From contig NC_135999.1 in assembly GCF_048128805.1 (NCBI RefSeq), positions 17,817,190-17,881,189 on the forward strand: a stretch of 64,000 nt of DNA, read 5' to 3'. Below the pieces are notes generated by a model that saw only the letters and a list, made by a program, of their open reading frames with translations, was not told where the DNA came from and searched no databases. The position numbers and the translations under genes are program-made. Each line of letters opens with the position of its first letter. The first letter of the stretch is position 1. Shown here one piece after another: positions 29,408 through 52,054 of this stretch. This stretch comes from Centroberyx gerrardi. Lineage: Eukaryota > Chordata > Actinopteri > Beryciformes > Berycidae.

Positions 29408-32400
29408 GTAAGTAAATGAAGTGTAGCAGCACAGTGTAATAATATCTGTGTTTTTTGGAGGGGTGGGAATAAGTATTGAAAATGCCAGCTGTAGAATTCT
29501 TGCACATGTGACAAGAAAAGATTTTGAGTGAGATGAAGGAGTTAGAGCCATTTAGGGAGAACAGGCTGGCTATGAATGTGATAGTGGGCAAATAAACAGA
29601 GTAATTATGTAATTGACACTGACTTCAGCATCAAACGGCTTGTGTTGCATCAATGATGACCTTGCTGCATGTTAAAACTCAGTTGCAGCAGCCTGTATCT
29701 AATATTTTTAATATCAAGATCAAACCATTTTCTCAACATTCAGATAATACAATACCACGTGTGTGAAATGGAACTTAATTCCAAATCTTAGAAATATGAA
29801 TTAAATACAATAGGAAACCATGACTATATATGCTGCTGGAACACATTATTACTGATCAGAGTCAATTAATTTATTAACATAAACTTAACACACATTAGCA
29901 TGAAGAACAAAGATGAATAAATCAGTGATTGTATGGAGATACTTAACCTAACAAAGAAACAGCATTATAGGCCATTAGATTAACATGATTTAAGAAATAT
30001 ACATCACACAAACAGAATTCACCTTAATATGGCCTTACTCAAATAATTAACAACCCACCAGTTAAAGAAAGTATACAAACAACTAATGAAACAGTACTAA
30101 TTTAATACTAATGGCACATTACAAACATCACATTCTTCCCGCTTTATCCAATAAAGGTAGTCAAGTAGTTGGCTTGACAAACTTACTTAGTCATGGACGC
30201 ATACTGACAAACAAGAACACTGAGGGAGAGATGTGACCGGAAGTGCTGAACTGATCATTCTCCCCTGCTCGCTCACAAAAATGGCCGCCATGTAGAGAGA
30301 GACAAACTGTACTCAAGGAGGGTTGATTGAGGACTTAAAGGGGCAGAGTATGTTGTGCGACAAGGGAATTCTGTACATTATTATTATTATTACTCTGTAT
30401 TCAGTACAATAACTCAGGCATACATTGGTAACTTTTTCATTTGACACATAGTCCTGTTTATTCACTATTTGGATACAAAGAATGGTGCTGATTGGCCCAG
30501 AGGGGTCACTCACAGAATTTGAATGGATTGAACGGTCTTTCCACTTTTTTCTAGGGTATTTTGGCTAGTACACCATAAAATGCCGTCTATGGTTAGTTGC
30601 TATGACAACGGAAGTTTAGCCATAAAGGCCAAGTGTGTCACGCTGGCTGCCACACAGCGTGGGTTAGCTTTGTAATGTTACAAGACTAACATTAAATGAA
30701 TAAAATGTGATGACTTACCAACAGTAATATAGAGCGATTAACCCAATTGGTCCAAAAATCCTTGAGTAGCTCCGCGCTGACAGCAAAGCGACGGAGATAG
30801 CGCAAGATGCCAGTGTTCCACTGCTTGGTCCTTACTGCAAAACCTCTCAGGAGCATTGATTTGAATGGGAATGACCGTTCTATCCATTCAAGTTCTGTGG
30901 GGTCACTATAATATGCCCTTGAAGTCTCGTCATACAGATGTGAAACTACACCAGGGGCCTCGTGTAAATGTTGAGTAGGCACAAAAAGGTTGCGTATGGC
31001 AGTTTTCACGCACACATCGGGATGTATAAAAATAAATTTGACGTGAGAATGTGTGTGCCATCCCGCAAACTTTAGACCATGCGTACGCACATTCTTCTGG
31101 TTTTGTCAGTTGGCAAAACCCTCTATACCACCACGTTGGTATGTGTGAGGTGAGGCGCACAGAGATTCATCTCTCCTGGGAAGAAAACGCAGTGTCAGGT
31201 GGGCAAATGCACTCAGAATAAGTCTTGGGACAACTGTGTGATGTCCAAACAATTTGTGTGTAGTACCTGCTCACACAAACCACCGAAGCTGTGCGCTGAC
31301 TGCGGGACTGAGCAGTAAGAGAAGAAAGGCAACCCGTGCGTAAAGGTAACAAAACAGTGTAAACAAAAAAACGTGGAAAATCACATTGTCCATATTTGGA
31401 GCGGGCAGAGCGGGGAACACTGAACACGGCACATATTGATTTTTATCTTTGAATCAGTTAATTTGTGCAATTTTACCTTTATTTACAAAGACACTGCATG
31501 CGTAAAAGCACACTGGAAATATTTGGAGTGGGGAGAAGTGAACACGGCACACATTCGGCATAGTTTTTTGACAAGAAAGTGACAAGAGGGGCGTATTTAT
31601 AGTCATTTGCATAGTTAATTCTGGGAAGAGACAAGGCGGGGTGAGAGGCTTGTGCATGTGTGGTCAATTTCACATTGATTGGGATGTACAAAGGAAAGGT
31701 GCGCACGACCTGGCGTACACGCGGTTTTATACATCTGAAAATTTCAGTGCGTACGTACTTTTCAAGTTACTTCATCTTTCAGTATGAAATCTACACAGAC
31801 GCTTATACATGAGGCCCCAGGTGATTTCACTGATTAGTTCCCTCTCTCTGGTTGAAGGTATGTTAATTACTGAAAAAAGCTGGTGTAAAGATTGGTGATT
31901 GGATTGTAAACCTGCAGTCTCTCTTCCCTCCATGACACATGGTATTGATAATTATGAAAACTTAAAGTGTTTCTATAGACATCAGTAACTAGAAACAGAA
32001 ACTTAGTACTACAATTAAATACCAAGTAAACAACACTCAGGCTAGGTAGAAACTTAATCATATCGTATGCACACCCACACATAAATGAGAATTGAAGATC
32101 AAGACTGAAATCGTAGCACTAAGATGAAACTGACTGACAGGTGTGGAAGGCATGGTCAGAGATTAATTATTTTGAAAATGTTTCTTCAACTTTTTTTCCA
32201 AAAGATAATGCTGTTGTTCTCATTTTGTTATTCACATAGGAGAGAGTGGTAGCCCTACTATTGGAGATGAGGAGACTCCATCAAAGACATTTGATCAGAG
32301 TGAGAATGAAAAACCGCAGTCAACTCACAGCTGCTCAGTGTGCGGAAAAGATTTCCCCTATGCCTCTAAACTTCAGCGCCACCTACGAACCCACTCAGGC

Positions 32401-35400
32401 GAGAGGCCCTTCCCCTGCTCTATGTGTGAGAAGAGATTTCCGGAGAAGGGACTGCTCATGATTCATGAAAGGGTTCATACTGGGGAAAAGCCATTCCCTT
32501 GCACTTTCTGTGAGAAAAGATTTGCTAGCCAGGGGGAGCTGAGACTACACCGGCGGACACACACTGGCGAGAGGCCATATCACTGCTCCATTTGTTTAAA
32601 GAGCTTCTCTCGCCACTGGCACCTGAAAACACACCTAGAGGCAATGCACTCTGAAGTCGTTGCCGGCTTTTCGAGGAAGAAGTTTCCTTGTTCTGAGTGC
32701 GAGAAGAGCTGCAACTCAGCAGCAGAGCTGAGAGATCATCAGAGAACTCATACTGGAGAGAGGCCCTACCAGTGCTCATTCTGTGACAAAAGGTTTGCCT
32801 TGTCAGGTACACTGGTAAGACACGAGCGTCTCCATACTGGCATTACGCCCTACCGCTGCTCTGACTGCGGGAAGACGTTTGCGCAGCAGTGGACCCTAAC
32901 GACACACATGCGGACTCACACGGGAGAAAAACCATACAGCTGCACACAGTGCGACAAGTCTTTCATTGCCCCAGGAGAGCTGCGGAGGCACACCAGGATC
33001 CACACTGGGGAAAAGCCGTACACCTGCGCTGACTGCGGGAGGCACTTCTCTTTGGCAGGAACTCTGAGAAACCACAAACGGTCATGTACTCACACCAAGA
33101 ATGGATCTGCCACAAGCCTCATCTCAGGCTCAATTCAAGCTACAGCTGGGGAATCATCCCAGCAGGACCTGGCCAACAACATCAGCTCTGAGGTACTGCA
33201 AATTAGGGCTGCACGATATTGGAAAAAACTGACATTGCAATATTTTTTTTTCTGCGATATATATTGCGATATGAAAAAATACAGGAATTTTCACCAAATT
33301 ACTTGAATAGCTCTATCAAGCCTTGCCCCTTGGTGGCCTTGTGGGTAACCTGTGCGGGTGACGTAGTAGGAAGTGAGTGTGTTTTTGTTTTTAGCCGCAG
33401 CCAGAGTGAGTTGCAGGATGCAACTGAGTGAGTGAAGTTACCATAGTTAGCGGGAAAAGAGCTTAGAGCGTCACCGGGAGGCCGTCCATTATGTTCGCTG
33501 CTGTACTGAAATAAAGTGCCAGTTCTCCACTGCAGAGTTGGTCCGGACTCTTAGTAAAAAGCTTGTTACCAGCTACGAGCCAGGCTAAGCTAAAATAGGC
33601 TAGCACAACACCAGAGGCTTCCCAACTATGGTTCGGGGCCGCAAAAGCTGGAAAGGTAACATACGCTACTCTTATAACAAACCCTTAAATCGGAGTAAAT
33701 TATGTTATATCAGACAGACTTCTCTTGTAGATTAGACTTGTAGAAAAGTCTAAACTTTTTTGTATCAAGCAGCAAAAAAGTTGTAGCATGACGTGTTTGA
33801 GTTAATTTGCCTCACTTGACATCGCACGTCCTGCGATGTGACTATTGCGCATGCGCACATCGCAATGACGATGCTGAAACGATATATCGTGCAGCCCTAC
33901 TGCAAATACAAGTCAATCTCAGTAGAATGTGTGTTTCTCAGTTTCAGTTTACTTTTTTTGGTAAATTGTTTCAGTTGATGTATTTCTTCTGCAACTAAAC
34001 ATTTTTAAACAATGCTTTCAAACCTCATAACACCACAGTCACGTCCAGATGGGAACACTCAGCTGAGTTGTATCCATTTGTTCTGGTTAAAGTGGTAGAA
34101 CTGAGCTCTTGATTTCTAATTCCAATTTGTTTAAATAGGTTTCTGCCAGTCAGGATACGCCAAGTGAAGTTGAGGCCCATACCTCAGAGGGACCTAACTG
34201 CGACAAAGCATCCCAGTGCGAAACTGACTTGAGAGAATCAGAATACAGACTAGAGGATGGCGGTTCCAGTCCACATATGAATGTCATCGTGAAAGAAGAG
34301 GAGGAAGAAGAACCTTTGTGTAGTACATAAACATGAGATTACTAGATTTCTCTGTTATATACTGAAGGGAGGATGAATGCTTCTCTTCAAATTGGAATGA
34401 TGATTTTGTCTTTCCTGAACTATTTCATGTGTTTTTTTCCCTGTAACAGCAGAAAGTCTGGAGCAAGTCTCTGGTAGTGAGGATTGTTCCATGTCAGAGG
34501 GAGTTGAACAACACCAGGAGAGCAACACAGAAATTCGAATTACAGTTAAGGAGGAGGAAGAGGAAGTTGTCAACAGTAAGCTGAGGAAAAATCCATTACA
34601 GGAGTGCAAATGTTGATTGTAAATTAAAAAAGATAATCAAGATAATGCTCATAATAATCAAATACCCCGCAGTTACTGTGAAATGTTGTCTGAGCTGAGA
34701 CCCAGTTCCATTGAGGAACTAGAAGTGGTTTCCAGAACTGACATGTTTGCGGTATCAATTCCCATTATCGATTGTTGCCCCATCTTCTTTGATAAAATTT
34801 GATCAATTCCCAACCTTAGTCTCTACTGGTGCTGGCAATATTTACTTGCCTAAGAACAGAATTTTCAACGGAAACAGAATTTTCTTTGATGTTTTTAACA
34901 CCTTTAAATCATTTTTTTTTTTTTTTTTGCATGTTGCTTGATGACATGTTTCCACTCAGTCCTATTTCTGTTTCCATAGTCTCAGGTGAGGATCCTGATC
35001 ATGTTGCTGACACTGAAGAAGAGAGTCCTCCAACATCGCCACTGCAGCAGCAGCTGAACAACAATTTGACAAACAGCTCCTACTGCTGCAGGCTCTGTGG
35101 AAGAGACTGTCACAAGCTATCTGCACTGCAAATACACATGAGAATTCACTCGGGAGAGAAACCTTATCAGTGCACTCTTTGTGGGAAGCAGTTCACCCAG
35201 AAAGGTCAGCTGAAAGGTCACCAGAAAGTGCACACAGGAGAGAAACCGTTTTCCTGCCCAGACTGTGGGAAGAGCTTCGCCCACTCAGGAGCTATGAACA
35301 GGCACCGCCTCACACATACAGGGGAGAGGCCCTACCACTGCTCCGTGTGCGAGAGGAGCTTCAACCAGTCCTGTCGCTTGAGGGAACATGAGAAAATTCA

Positions 35401-35680
35401 CTTTGGGGAGAAGTTTGACTGTACTGAATGCGAGAAGAGTTTCACGCGAGCGTCAAGCCTCAGGAACCATTTTAGGCTACACACAGGAAAGTGGCCTTAC
35501 AGCTGTGACATATGTGGGCGGGGCTTCAACCGCTCTAAAAGCCTGCGGCTCCACAAACGGAATCATGAGCAGGCTCAGACTGGGGACGAGTCTGCATTTA
35601 GTGTGAAGAATGAAGATGATTCCTCGCAGAGTGACGATACCTCTCCAATTGATTTGTGTATGACAGAGCATAATGACTGA
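29290..35680 (+). CDS. ZNF gene C: C2H2 zinc-finger protein, 9+6 fingers
   Basis: Exons 29290-29407, 32240-33192, 34139-34319, 34450-34575 and 34980-35680 join to 2079 nt, giving 692 aa plus stop. The product starts [12 protein letters not shown] and carries [17 protein letters not shown], nine fingers, an acidic region with a [10 protein letters not shown] site, a second acidic exon with RITVKEEEE, six fingers and a Ser/Asp tail. It is presumably nuclear and DNA-binding. A duplicate of the last two exons lies at 35800-37589 and could give an alternative C-terminus in the same frame. No AATAAA is close to 35680. No upstream coding exon was found; the ATG context AAAGATGG is good. Confidence 0.7.
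30511..30899. mobile_element. hAT-like MITE with perfect 8-bp target duplication
   Basis: About 30-bp inverted ends begin CACAGAATTTGAATGGAT and CACAGAACTTGAATGGAT (right end read in reverse). Both sides are flanked by GGGTCACT (30503-30510 and 30900-30907), the 8-bp duplication typical of hAT elements. It is 389 bp long with no coding capacity. Confidence 0.8.
30954..31818. mobile_element. non-autonomous transposon-like element with short TIRs
   Basis: The left end GGGGCCTCGTGTAAA is the inverted partner of TTATACATGAGGCCCC at the right end. The inside repeats a theme (TTTGGAGCGGGCAGAG near 31396 and TTTGGAGTGGGGAGAAG near 31521, each followed by AACACGGCACA). The target duplication is unclear. 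It sits 55 bp beyond the MITE at 30511-30899. Confidence 0.6.
32240..33192 (+). CDS. gene C nine-finger exon
   Basis: Phase 1 in (CACATAG), phase 0 out (GAG/GTACTG). A short acidic leader is followed by nine C2H2 fingers, mostly with TGEKP/TGERP linkers. Fingers 4 and 5 are separated by a longer basic spacer ([11 protein letters not shown]). Finger 5 has Cys for Phe ([14 protein letters not shown]). The last finger has a wider His spacing (HKRSCTH). The donor lies 11 bp before a transposon. Confidence 0.85.
33204..33899. mobile_element. hAT-like non-autonomous transposon with perfect 8-bp target duplication
   Basis: Ends TAGGGCTGCACGATAT are exactly inverted at the right (ATATCGTGCAGCCCTA). 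The 8-bp flanks are identical, CTGCAAAT at 33196-33203 and 33900-33907. It is 696 bp, with no transposase frame recognised. It is inserted in the gene C intron three bases after the GT donor. Confidence 0.85.
34139..34319 (+). CDS. gene C acidic exon with SUMO-type site
   Basis: Phase 0 in (TTAAATAG), phase 1 out at TTGT/GTAGTA, a weak donor. It ends in [14 protein letters not shown]. If the donor is not used the frame stops at 34328-34330, giving a nine-finger protein. Confidence 0.55.
34450..34575 (+). CDS. gene C acidic exon, copy 1
   Basis: 126 nt, phase 1-1 (CTGTAACAG; A/GTAAGC). [18 protein letters not shown] then [16 protein letters not shown], with a psi-K-x-E site. It is duplicated at 35800-35925. 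Confidence 0.6.
34980..35680 (+). CDS. gene C terminal six-finger exon, copy 1
   Basis: Phase 1 in; two acceptors 6 nt apart (after 34979 or 34985) both keep the frame. Six fingers run from [17 protein letters not shown] to [17 protein letters not shown]. The linker before the last is TGKWPY rather than TGERPY. A Ser/Asp tail ends [11 protein letters not shown] and stop. Confidence 0.8.
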
Positions 35681-35799
35681 TTATGTATTCATATAAACCA
35701 TAGAGCTAGGAGTAGTAGTATAAAAATGCTTCTCTTCAAATTGGAATGATGATTTTGTCTTTCCTGAACTATTTCATGTGGTTTTTTTTTCCGTAACAG

Positions 35800-35925
35800 C
35801 AGAAAGTCTGGACCGAGTCTCTGGTAGTGAGGATTGTTCCATGTCAGAGGGAGTTGAACAACACCAGGAGAACAACACAGAAATTCGGATTACAGTTAAG
35901 GAGGAGGAAGAGGAACTTGTTAACA
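35800..35925 (+). CDS. gene C acidic exon, copy 2 (alternative)
   Basis: 126 nt with the same splice sites and phase as 34450-34575. It reads [17 protein letters not shown] then [14 protein letters not shown]. It could follow exon 34139-34319 if copy 1 is skipped, or belong to an incomplete duplicate gene. Confidence 0.5.
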
Positions 35926-36894
35926 GTAAGCTGAGGAAAAATCCATTACAGGAGTGCAAATGTTGATTGTAAATTTATAATGATGCTCAAGATAATGCTC
36001 ATACTAATCAAATACCCCTCAGATACTGTGAAATGTTGTCTGAACTGAGACCCAGTTCCATTGAGGAACTAGAAGTGGTTTCCAGAACTGACTGGATTGA
36101 AACATGTTTGCGGTATCAATTCCCATTAGCAATTTGTGGCTAATGGGAAGTGGCTACACTTTCAAAGAGTCTTTGTTGCTATGTGCTTCAGGTACAAGAC
36201 AACTGCTCCCATGTATATACATATAAAAGAAAGGAACCGATAAGAAATTGGATTGTTTAGAAGGAATTGTTAAGGAATCCTCTTTGATAAAATCATATCA
36301 ATTCGCAACCCTAGTCTGTACTGGTGATGGCAATATTGCCTAAGAACAGTTGATATGTTGCTTTCTGAAAGTACTGTGGTAGGTTAAATCTATTTTTAGA
36401 GATGGAAAAAAAAGCACTTGTCGCATTAGGAAAATGTCATTAATCAGGGTATCTAGTTTCCTCGGCTCCTTTGTGATTTCACAGAATTTCCTGTGATTAA
36501 TGTGACAAAACGCTTAATGTAAATATCAAAAGCACAAATTCCTTTAGGGACTGACTAACAAACTGTTTAGAATTCCACCATCTGCCAAGGACATTGTATG
36601 TACCTGTTCCAACTCATGGGAATACTCCATATATTATGACTACATAGGCCTAAATACCACCTGTAGAACTGGTTAAGAAACAGCTGTCGTGAAGTTAATA
36701 TTGCTGTTGTGTGATCTGACCATAATATACAAGTGTTAAGTCTATGGGCAGGTGCATCATCAGTGAGATGAGGCATTTGGTGCAGTTTACATATTACTTT
36801 ACAAACAAACATTAACTCATATAGGCCCTTGTTACAGGTCTGTAAATGTTGCTTGATGACATGTTTCCACTCAGTCCTATTTCTGTTTCCATAG

Positions 36895-37589
36895 TCTCAG
36901 GTGAGGATCCTGATCATGTTGCTGACACTGAAGATGAGAGTCCTCCAACATCGCCACTGCAGCTGAACAACAATTTGACAAAGAGCTCCTACTGCTGTGG
37001 ACTCTGTGGAAGAGACTGTCACAAGCTATCTGCGCTGCAAATACACATGAGAATTCACTCGGGAGAGAAACCTTATCAGTGCACTCTTTGTGGGAAGCAG
37101 TTCACCCAGAAAGGTCAGCTGAAAGGTCACCAGAAAGTGCACACAGGAGAGAAACCGTTTTCCTGCCCAGACTGTGGGAAGAGCTTCGCCCACTCAGGAG
37201 CTATGAACAGGCACCGCCTCACACATACAGGGGAGAGGCCCTACCACTGCTCCGTGTGCGAGAGGAGCTTCAACCAGTCCGGTCGCTTGAGGGAACATGA
37301 GAAAATTCACTTTGGGGAGAAGTTTGACTGTCCTGAATGCGAGAAGAGTTTCACACGAGCGTCGAGCCTCAAGAACCACTTCAGGCTCCACACAGGAGAG
37401 AGGCCATATGGCTGTGACATATGTGGGCGGGGCTTCAGCCGCTCCCAAAGCCTGCGGCTCCACAAACGGAAGCATGAGCAGGGTCAGGCTGGGGACGAGT
37501 CTGCACTTAGTGTGAAGAATGAAGATGATTCCTCGCAGAGTGACGATGCCTCTCCAATTGATTTGTGTATGACAGAGCATAATGACTGA
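36895..37589 (+). CDS. gene C terminal six-finger exon, copy 2 (alternative)
   Basis: Open to the stop at 37587, with the same two acceptor choices as copy 1. Six intact fingers end [17 protein letters not shown]. It differs from copy 1 at a few residues only, and recognition positions are nearly all kept (finger 6 Lys to Gln; finger 4 Cys to Gly). Intact coding argues against a dead copy. Confidence 0.65.
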
Positions 37590-37636
37590 TTATGTATTCA
37601 TATAAACCATAGAGCTAGGAGTAGTAGTATAAAAAT

Positions 37637-39859
37637 ATTACTGTTTCTAAGATTTTAGGCATTCAACTATGAATTGGAAGAGGGAACGGTAAGGGGTTGC
37701 CTCTGTGAAAAGCCCATCATAGAACCTTGACACTGTGCTTTCAAAATATGATTTCAAGACTAAGCACCCAAAAACAAAAGACCAATATTCACTACGAACA
37801 GAGCTTTCCTAAAACCTTAGAAACTGTCTTAAAATTACAAATTTAGAGGTCCTATTATCTCTTGTTTATCACTATCTATGTTAGTTGAATTGAAATATCA
37901 CACTCATATTTAGAGTATTTATGGTAGTATAAATTACTCATTTTAGGTCTGTGATTTCATTTTTGCAGTATTTGTCATTCAAACTAATTGTGTATGTGGA
38001 AATTGGATTCTCAAAGAATAATCATGTTTTTTTAATATGAGATCTTAAGACGGCCCACAAGCAGTCTAGCAAACAGGTGAAACTGGAATTCACAGTTTGA
38101 GTCTGTGGTGACGGCTACACACAGCCAAATTTAGCCAGTGCTGAAAGAAAAAAATCCTTTAGCCTTAGTGGTGGCTAATTTTTCTAATGTTCTGTGCAGA
38201 AATTACTAGAGAACCAAACCCTGAATCAGGTTCACCTGGTTTAAACAACTCTTAGGGCCAAAGAACCATCATGAAAAAAGGAATCATCCTTTAAGGCTGT
38301 GATACAAAGGCAATAATTTGAAGCAATGTAGATGGTTACTTTGCCCACCGTTGCCTCCATCTAATTGTATGAGATGTGTTATACTGAACAATTAAAAAAA
38401 AAAAAAAAGACAGGACTGAATATTTGTTTGGGATGCTTCACTTTATTTGTCCACAAATGTTGATTGAACTTTCCAAGACTGTAGCCATAAATGAGGCTGA
38501 TGAGTAATGTTAGGGTGGAGTTTCCTTTTTGCGTGTGTGTGTGTGTGTGTGGGGGGGGGGGGGGTCACAGAGGTCTCATAGGGGTCAATCTTTAATTCTG
38601 AATCAAATCTCAAACTGACAATTGTGAAAAAGATTCCTCCTGCTTAGATCACATTTTGAATAGTCTGTCTCTGCCTGTTTCAAATACTTTGAGTTGAATG
38701 TCATATTTCTAATCTTGACATTGGAAATGGCTCGTGAAGAGATTTTAAACTTTGTAGAACTTCATTTTTTTTTATTCTACATCTACATATAATACAATAC
38801 AATACAATAGTCAACCTCTAACACTGACCATGCTGGAACATTTGGTCACCACCACTTACCCACTTATGTTTTGAAAACCCAAGTCTGAAAATAATGCTTG
38901 TAACACATCTACACATCCCTCTGTTGAAGGTGGGCTGTGCTAATTTATAGGGAAGTGATTATGAATTTCTAGAACCATGTTGTTTTTTGTAATTGGATAA
39001 TTTTATTATCACCAATGATTCTTTAAGTGCTAAAGCTCCTTTTCCATCACCCATGATGCACATTAATAGGGGATATTGTTCACCTTTTTGGGATTAAAGT
39101 TATAGTTGCAGTATGCTTACATTGGATGAACATTTGCACATTAGATGTATATGGACAACTTACTGTTCAACAAGTACAACATAGCCAAGGTTTTGGGGGA
39201 CAAAATTACTCAAAATTGAGACTTCAAAGGCTGCTACATGTATATACAGTGACGTCAAGAAGATGACCTCTAAAAAATATCCCATCTTTCCTAGTTGCCG
39301 ATTGGTAGGCTGTTCAATTATTGGTTTTCTGACTTGGACGATAGAATTTCGCAGTTGGTTCTGAAGGCAACACATTAGTAACTCATGACATAGACACAGA
39401 CTCATGACTTCTTTGGTTAATTCAAGGTGTGTTGAAGATAGGACGACACAGTTTGGACTCCAACTCAGAAAAAACACCATCTGATGATCAGCCTCCAAGT
39501 TAGTAAATCGGCCTTTTCCTAAAGCCGCAATATCCTGACTTGATTTCTTCTTTTTTTATTTATTTATTTATTTTAATAGTTTGTTATAAAGCGTAGATCC
39601 ACCGTAAATCTGAACTCAGAACTCTTAGTATTCCTGTAAATTATTTCATTATGTTCAACGAGCTCAGTCCGAAGTTTTCGAGATTACGAGTTGTCCGGAA
39701 TGCAACTTGGAGATAAACAGACACACCACGCAGACAGCAAGCCAGGTGCCAACGTTACGAATTACGTAGGTAAAGCTTTTGCTCTATCCTATGTTGCGTT
39801 TTGTCCTGGACTTCATACTGCTGCTGTAAAACTCAAGTGACATCACCTTTCATTCAGGT
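37637..39859. other. intergenic between ZNF gene C and GAA
   Basis: No gene seen. It contains an A-run near 38395-38409, a GT repeat followed by 14 G (38551-38564), and a T-rich ATTT tract near 39550-39576. The GAA untranslated exon(s) probably begin between about 39650 and 40130. Confidence 0.4.
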
Positions 39860-40110
39860 AAACAACGTTAACTTGAATGCCCTTGTCAGCTAACGTTAGC
39901 CCACGTTAGCTTAAGTTACCCTGCTACTGAAGTTGGCTAACTAGCTTGCTAGCATTGCCACTCCGTCGATTTCAGGCGATCAGGTAATTTTTTGTTAAAC
40001 TCTACAGTCATCTGGACACAGTCAGCTAGCCTGCAAAACTGTAAAGAGGTGTTCAGCGCTTCCTTTGGGGAACTTTGACATTAACGAGAATATATACGAG
40101 GCTAGCTAAT
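39860..40110. promoter_or_regulatory. GTTAGC/GCTAAC cluster at the GAA 5' end
   Basis: AGCTAACGTTAGCCCACG, CACGTTAGCTTAAG, TGGCTAACTAGCTTGCTAGC and GAGGCTAGCTAATATTAGC fall within 250 bp, about 0.9 kb before the first coding exon of the alpha-glucosidase. Confidence 0.45.
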
Positions 40111-40970
40111 ATTAGCTGCAACATAGCCAGCCAGAACATGCCACTCTGCATTAAGTAAGCCAGTAACCTGAATTATTAGTTTACATTCGTTGTCAGTATG
40201 TAATCACGATAAACACAATATCCACCCTATAACAAAATTAGCTTAATTTCAAAGTAGCACGAGCGGTGGTACTACTGTAACTGTACAAGATAATTGGAAT
40301 AACGTGTACATAATAAAAGTTCAACCAATTTTAAGGTGGATTTTATGTGGAGGGCACACACCAAATCAAAATTACTTTTTATTCAAAAGGTTATGGCTGA
40401 TTTAAAAAAAAAAAGCTGTGTGTTGTGTGTAAACTCAACATCTGCCAAATTTGGGGAAATCTAGGCTTTATGTAATTAAAGGTGCTGCATAGTTCTATGT
40501 TCCAGTTAAGATCATTGAATATACTTGAGTTGATTGACTTGTGTTGACTTGAGTTGATAAGGCTGTGTGATTGTAAATAATATACATATACTGTATATGG
40601 CTTATGGCCTGGTTTATTTTAGATTCACTTTAGATTGTTTTTTCATAGACAATTTCTTTTCATAGACAATTTCTCAGCCAATTTAACAGATCATTAAGAT
40701 AAATTCAAGAAGATGTTTGTGCATGAGGCCTAATGCAATCCCCTACTTTTGCTATTAATGTTAAAATTAAATTTCCCATTGCAGCCCCCAGAACTTTCTC
40801 TTCAGCATTTCTTTTGCACACTTCTGCGTTTCTCTGTCTCACTAGCCACAAACATCAGGAACTGAGGTATAAAACTTAACTGAACTCTGTCCCTCTATCT
40901 CTGTCTGTATTTCTCTATCACATGCTCAATATCACTCACTCAGACAAACACTATCAGTATCGCCATCAGG

Positions 40971-52054
<11,084 letters not shown>

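Larger units (their letters stand above)
34376..37636 (+). repeat. tandem duplication of gene C 3' exons
   Basis: Unit 1 is 34376-35724 and unit 2 is 35725-37636. Both begin AATGCTTCTCTTCAAATTGG and both end GAGTAGTAGTATAAAAAT, with AAT-type microhomology at the junction. Unit 2 has about 560 bp more in its intron (around 36129-36285 and 36350-36845). Identity is patchy: almost complete from finger 1 to finger 4, lower in fingers 5-6. Confidence 0.85.
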
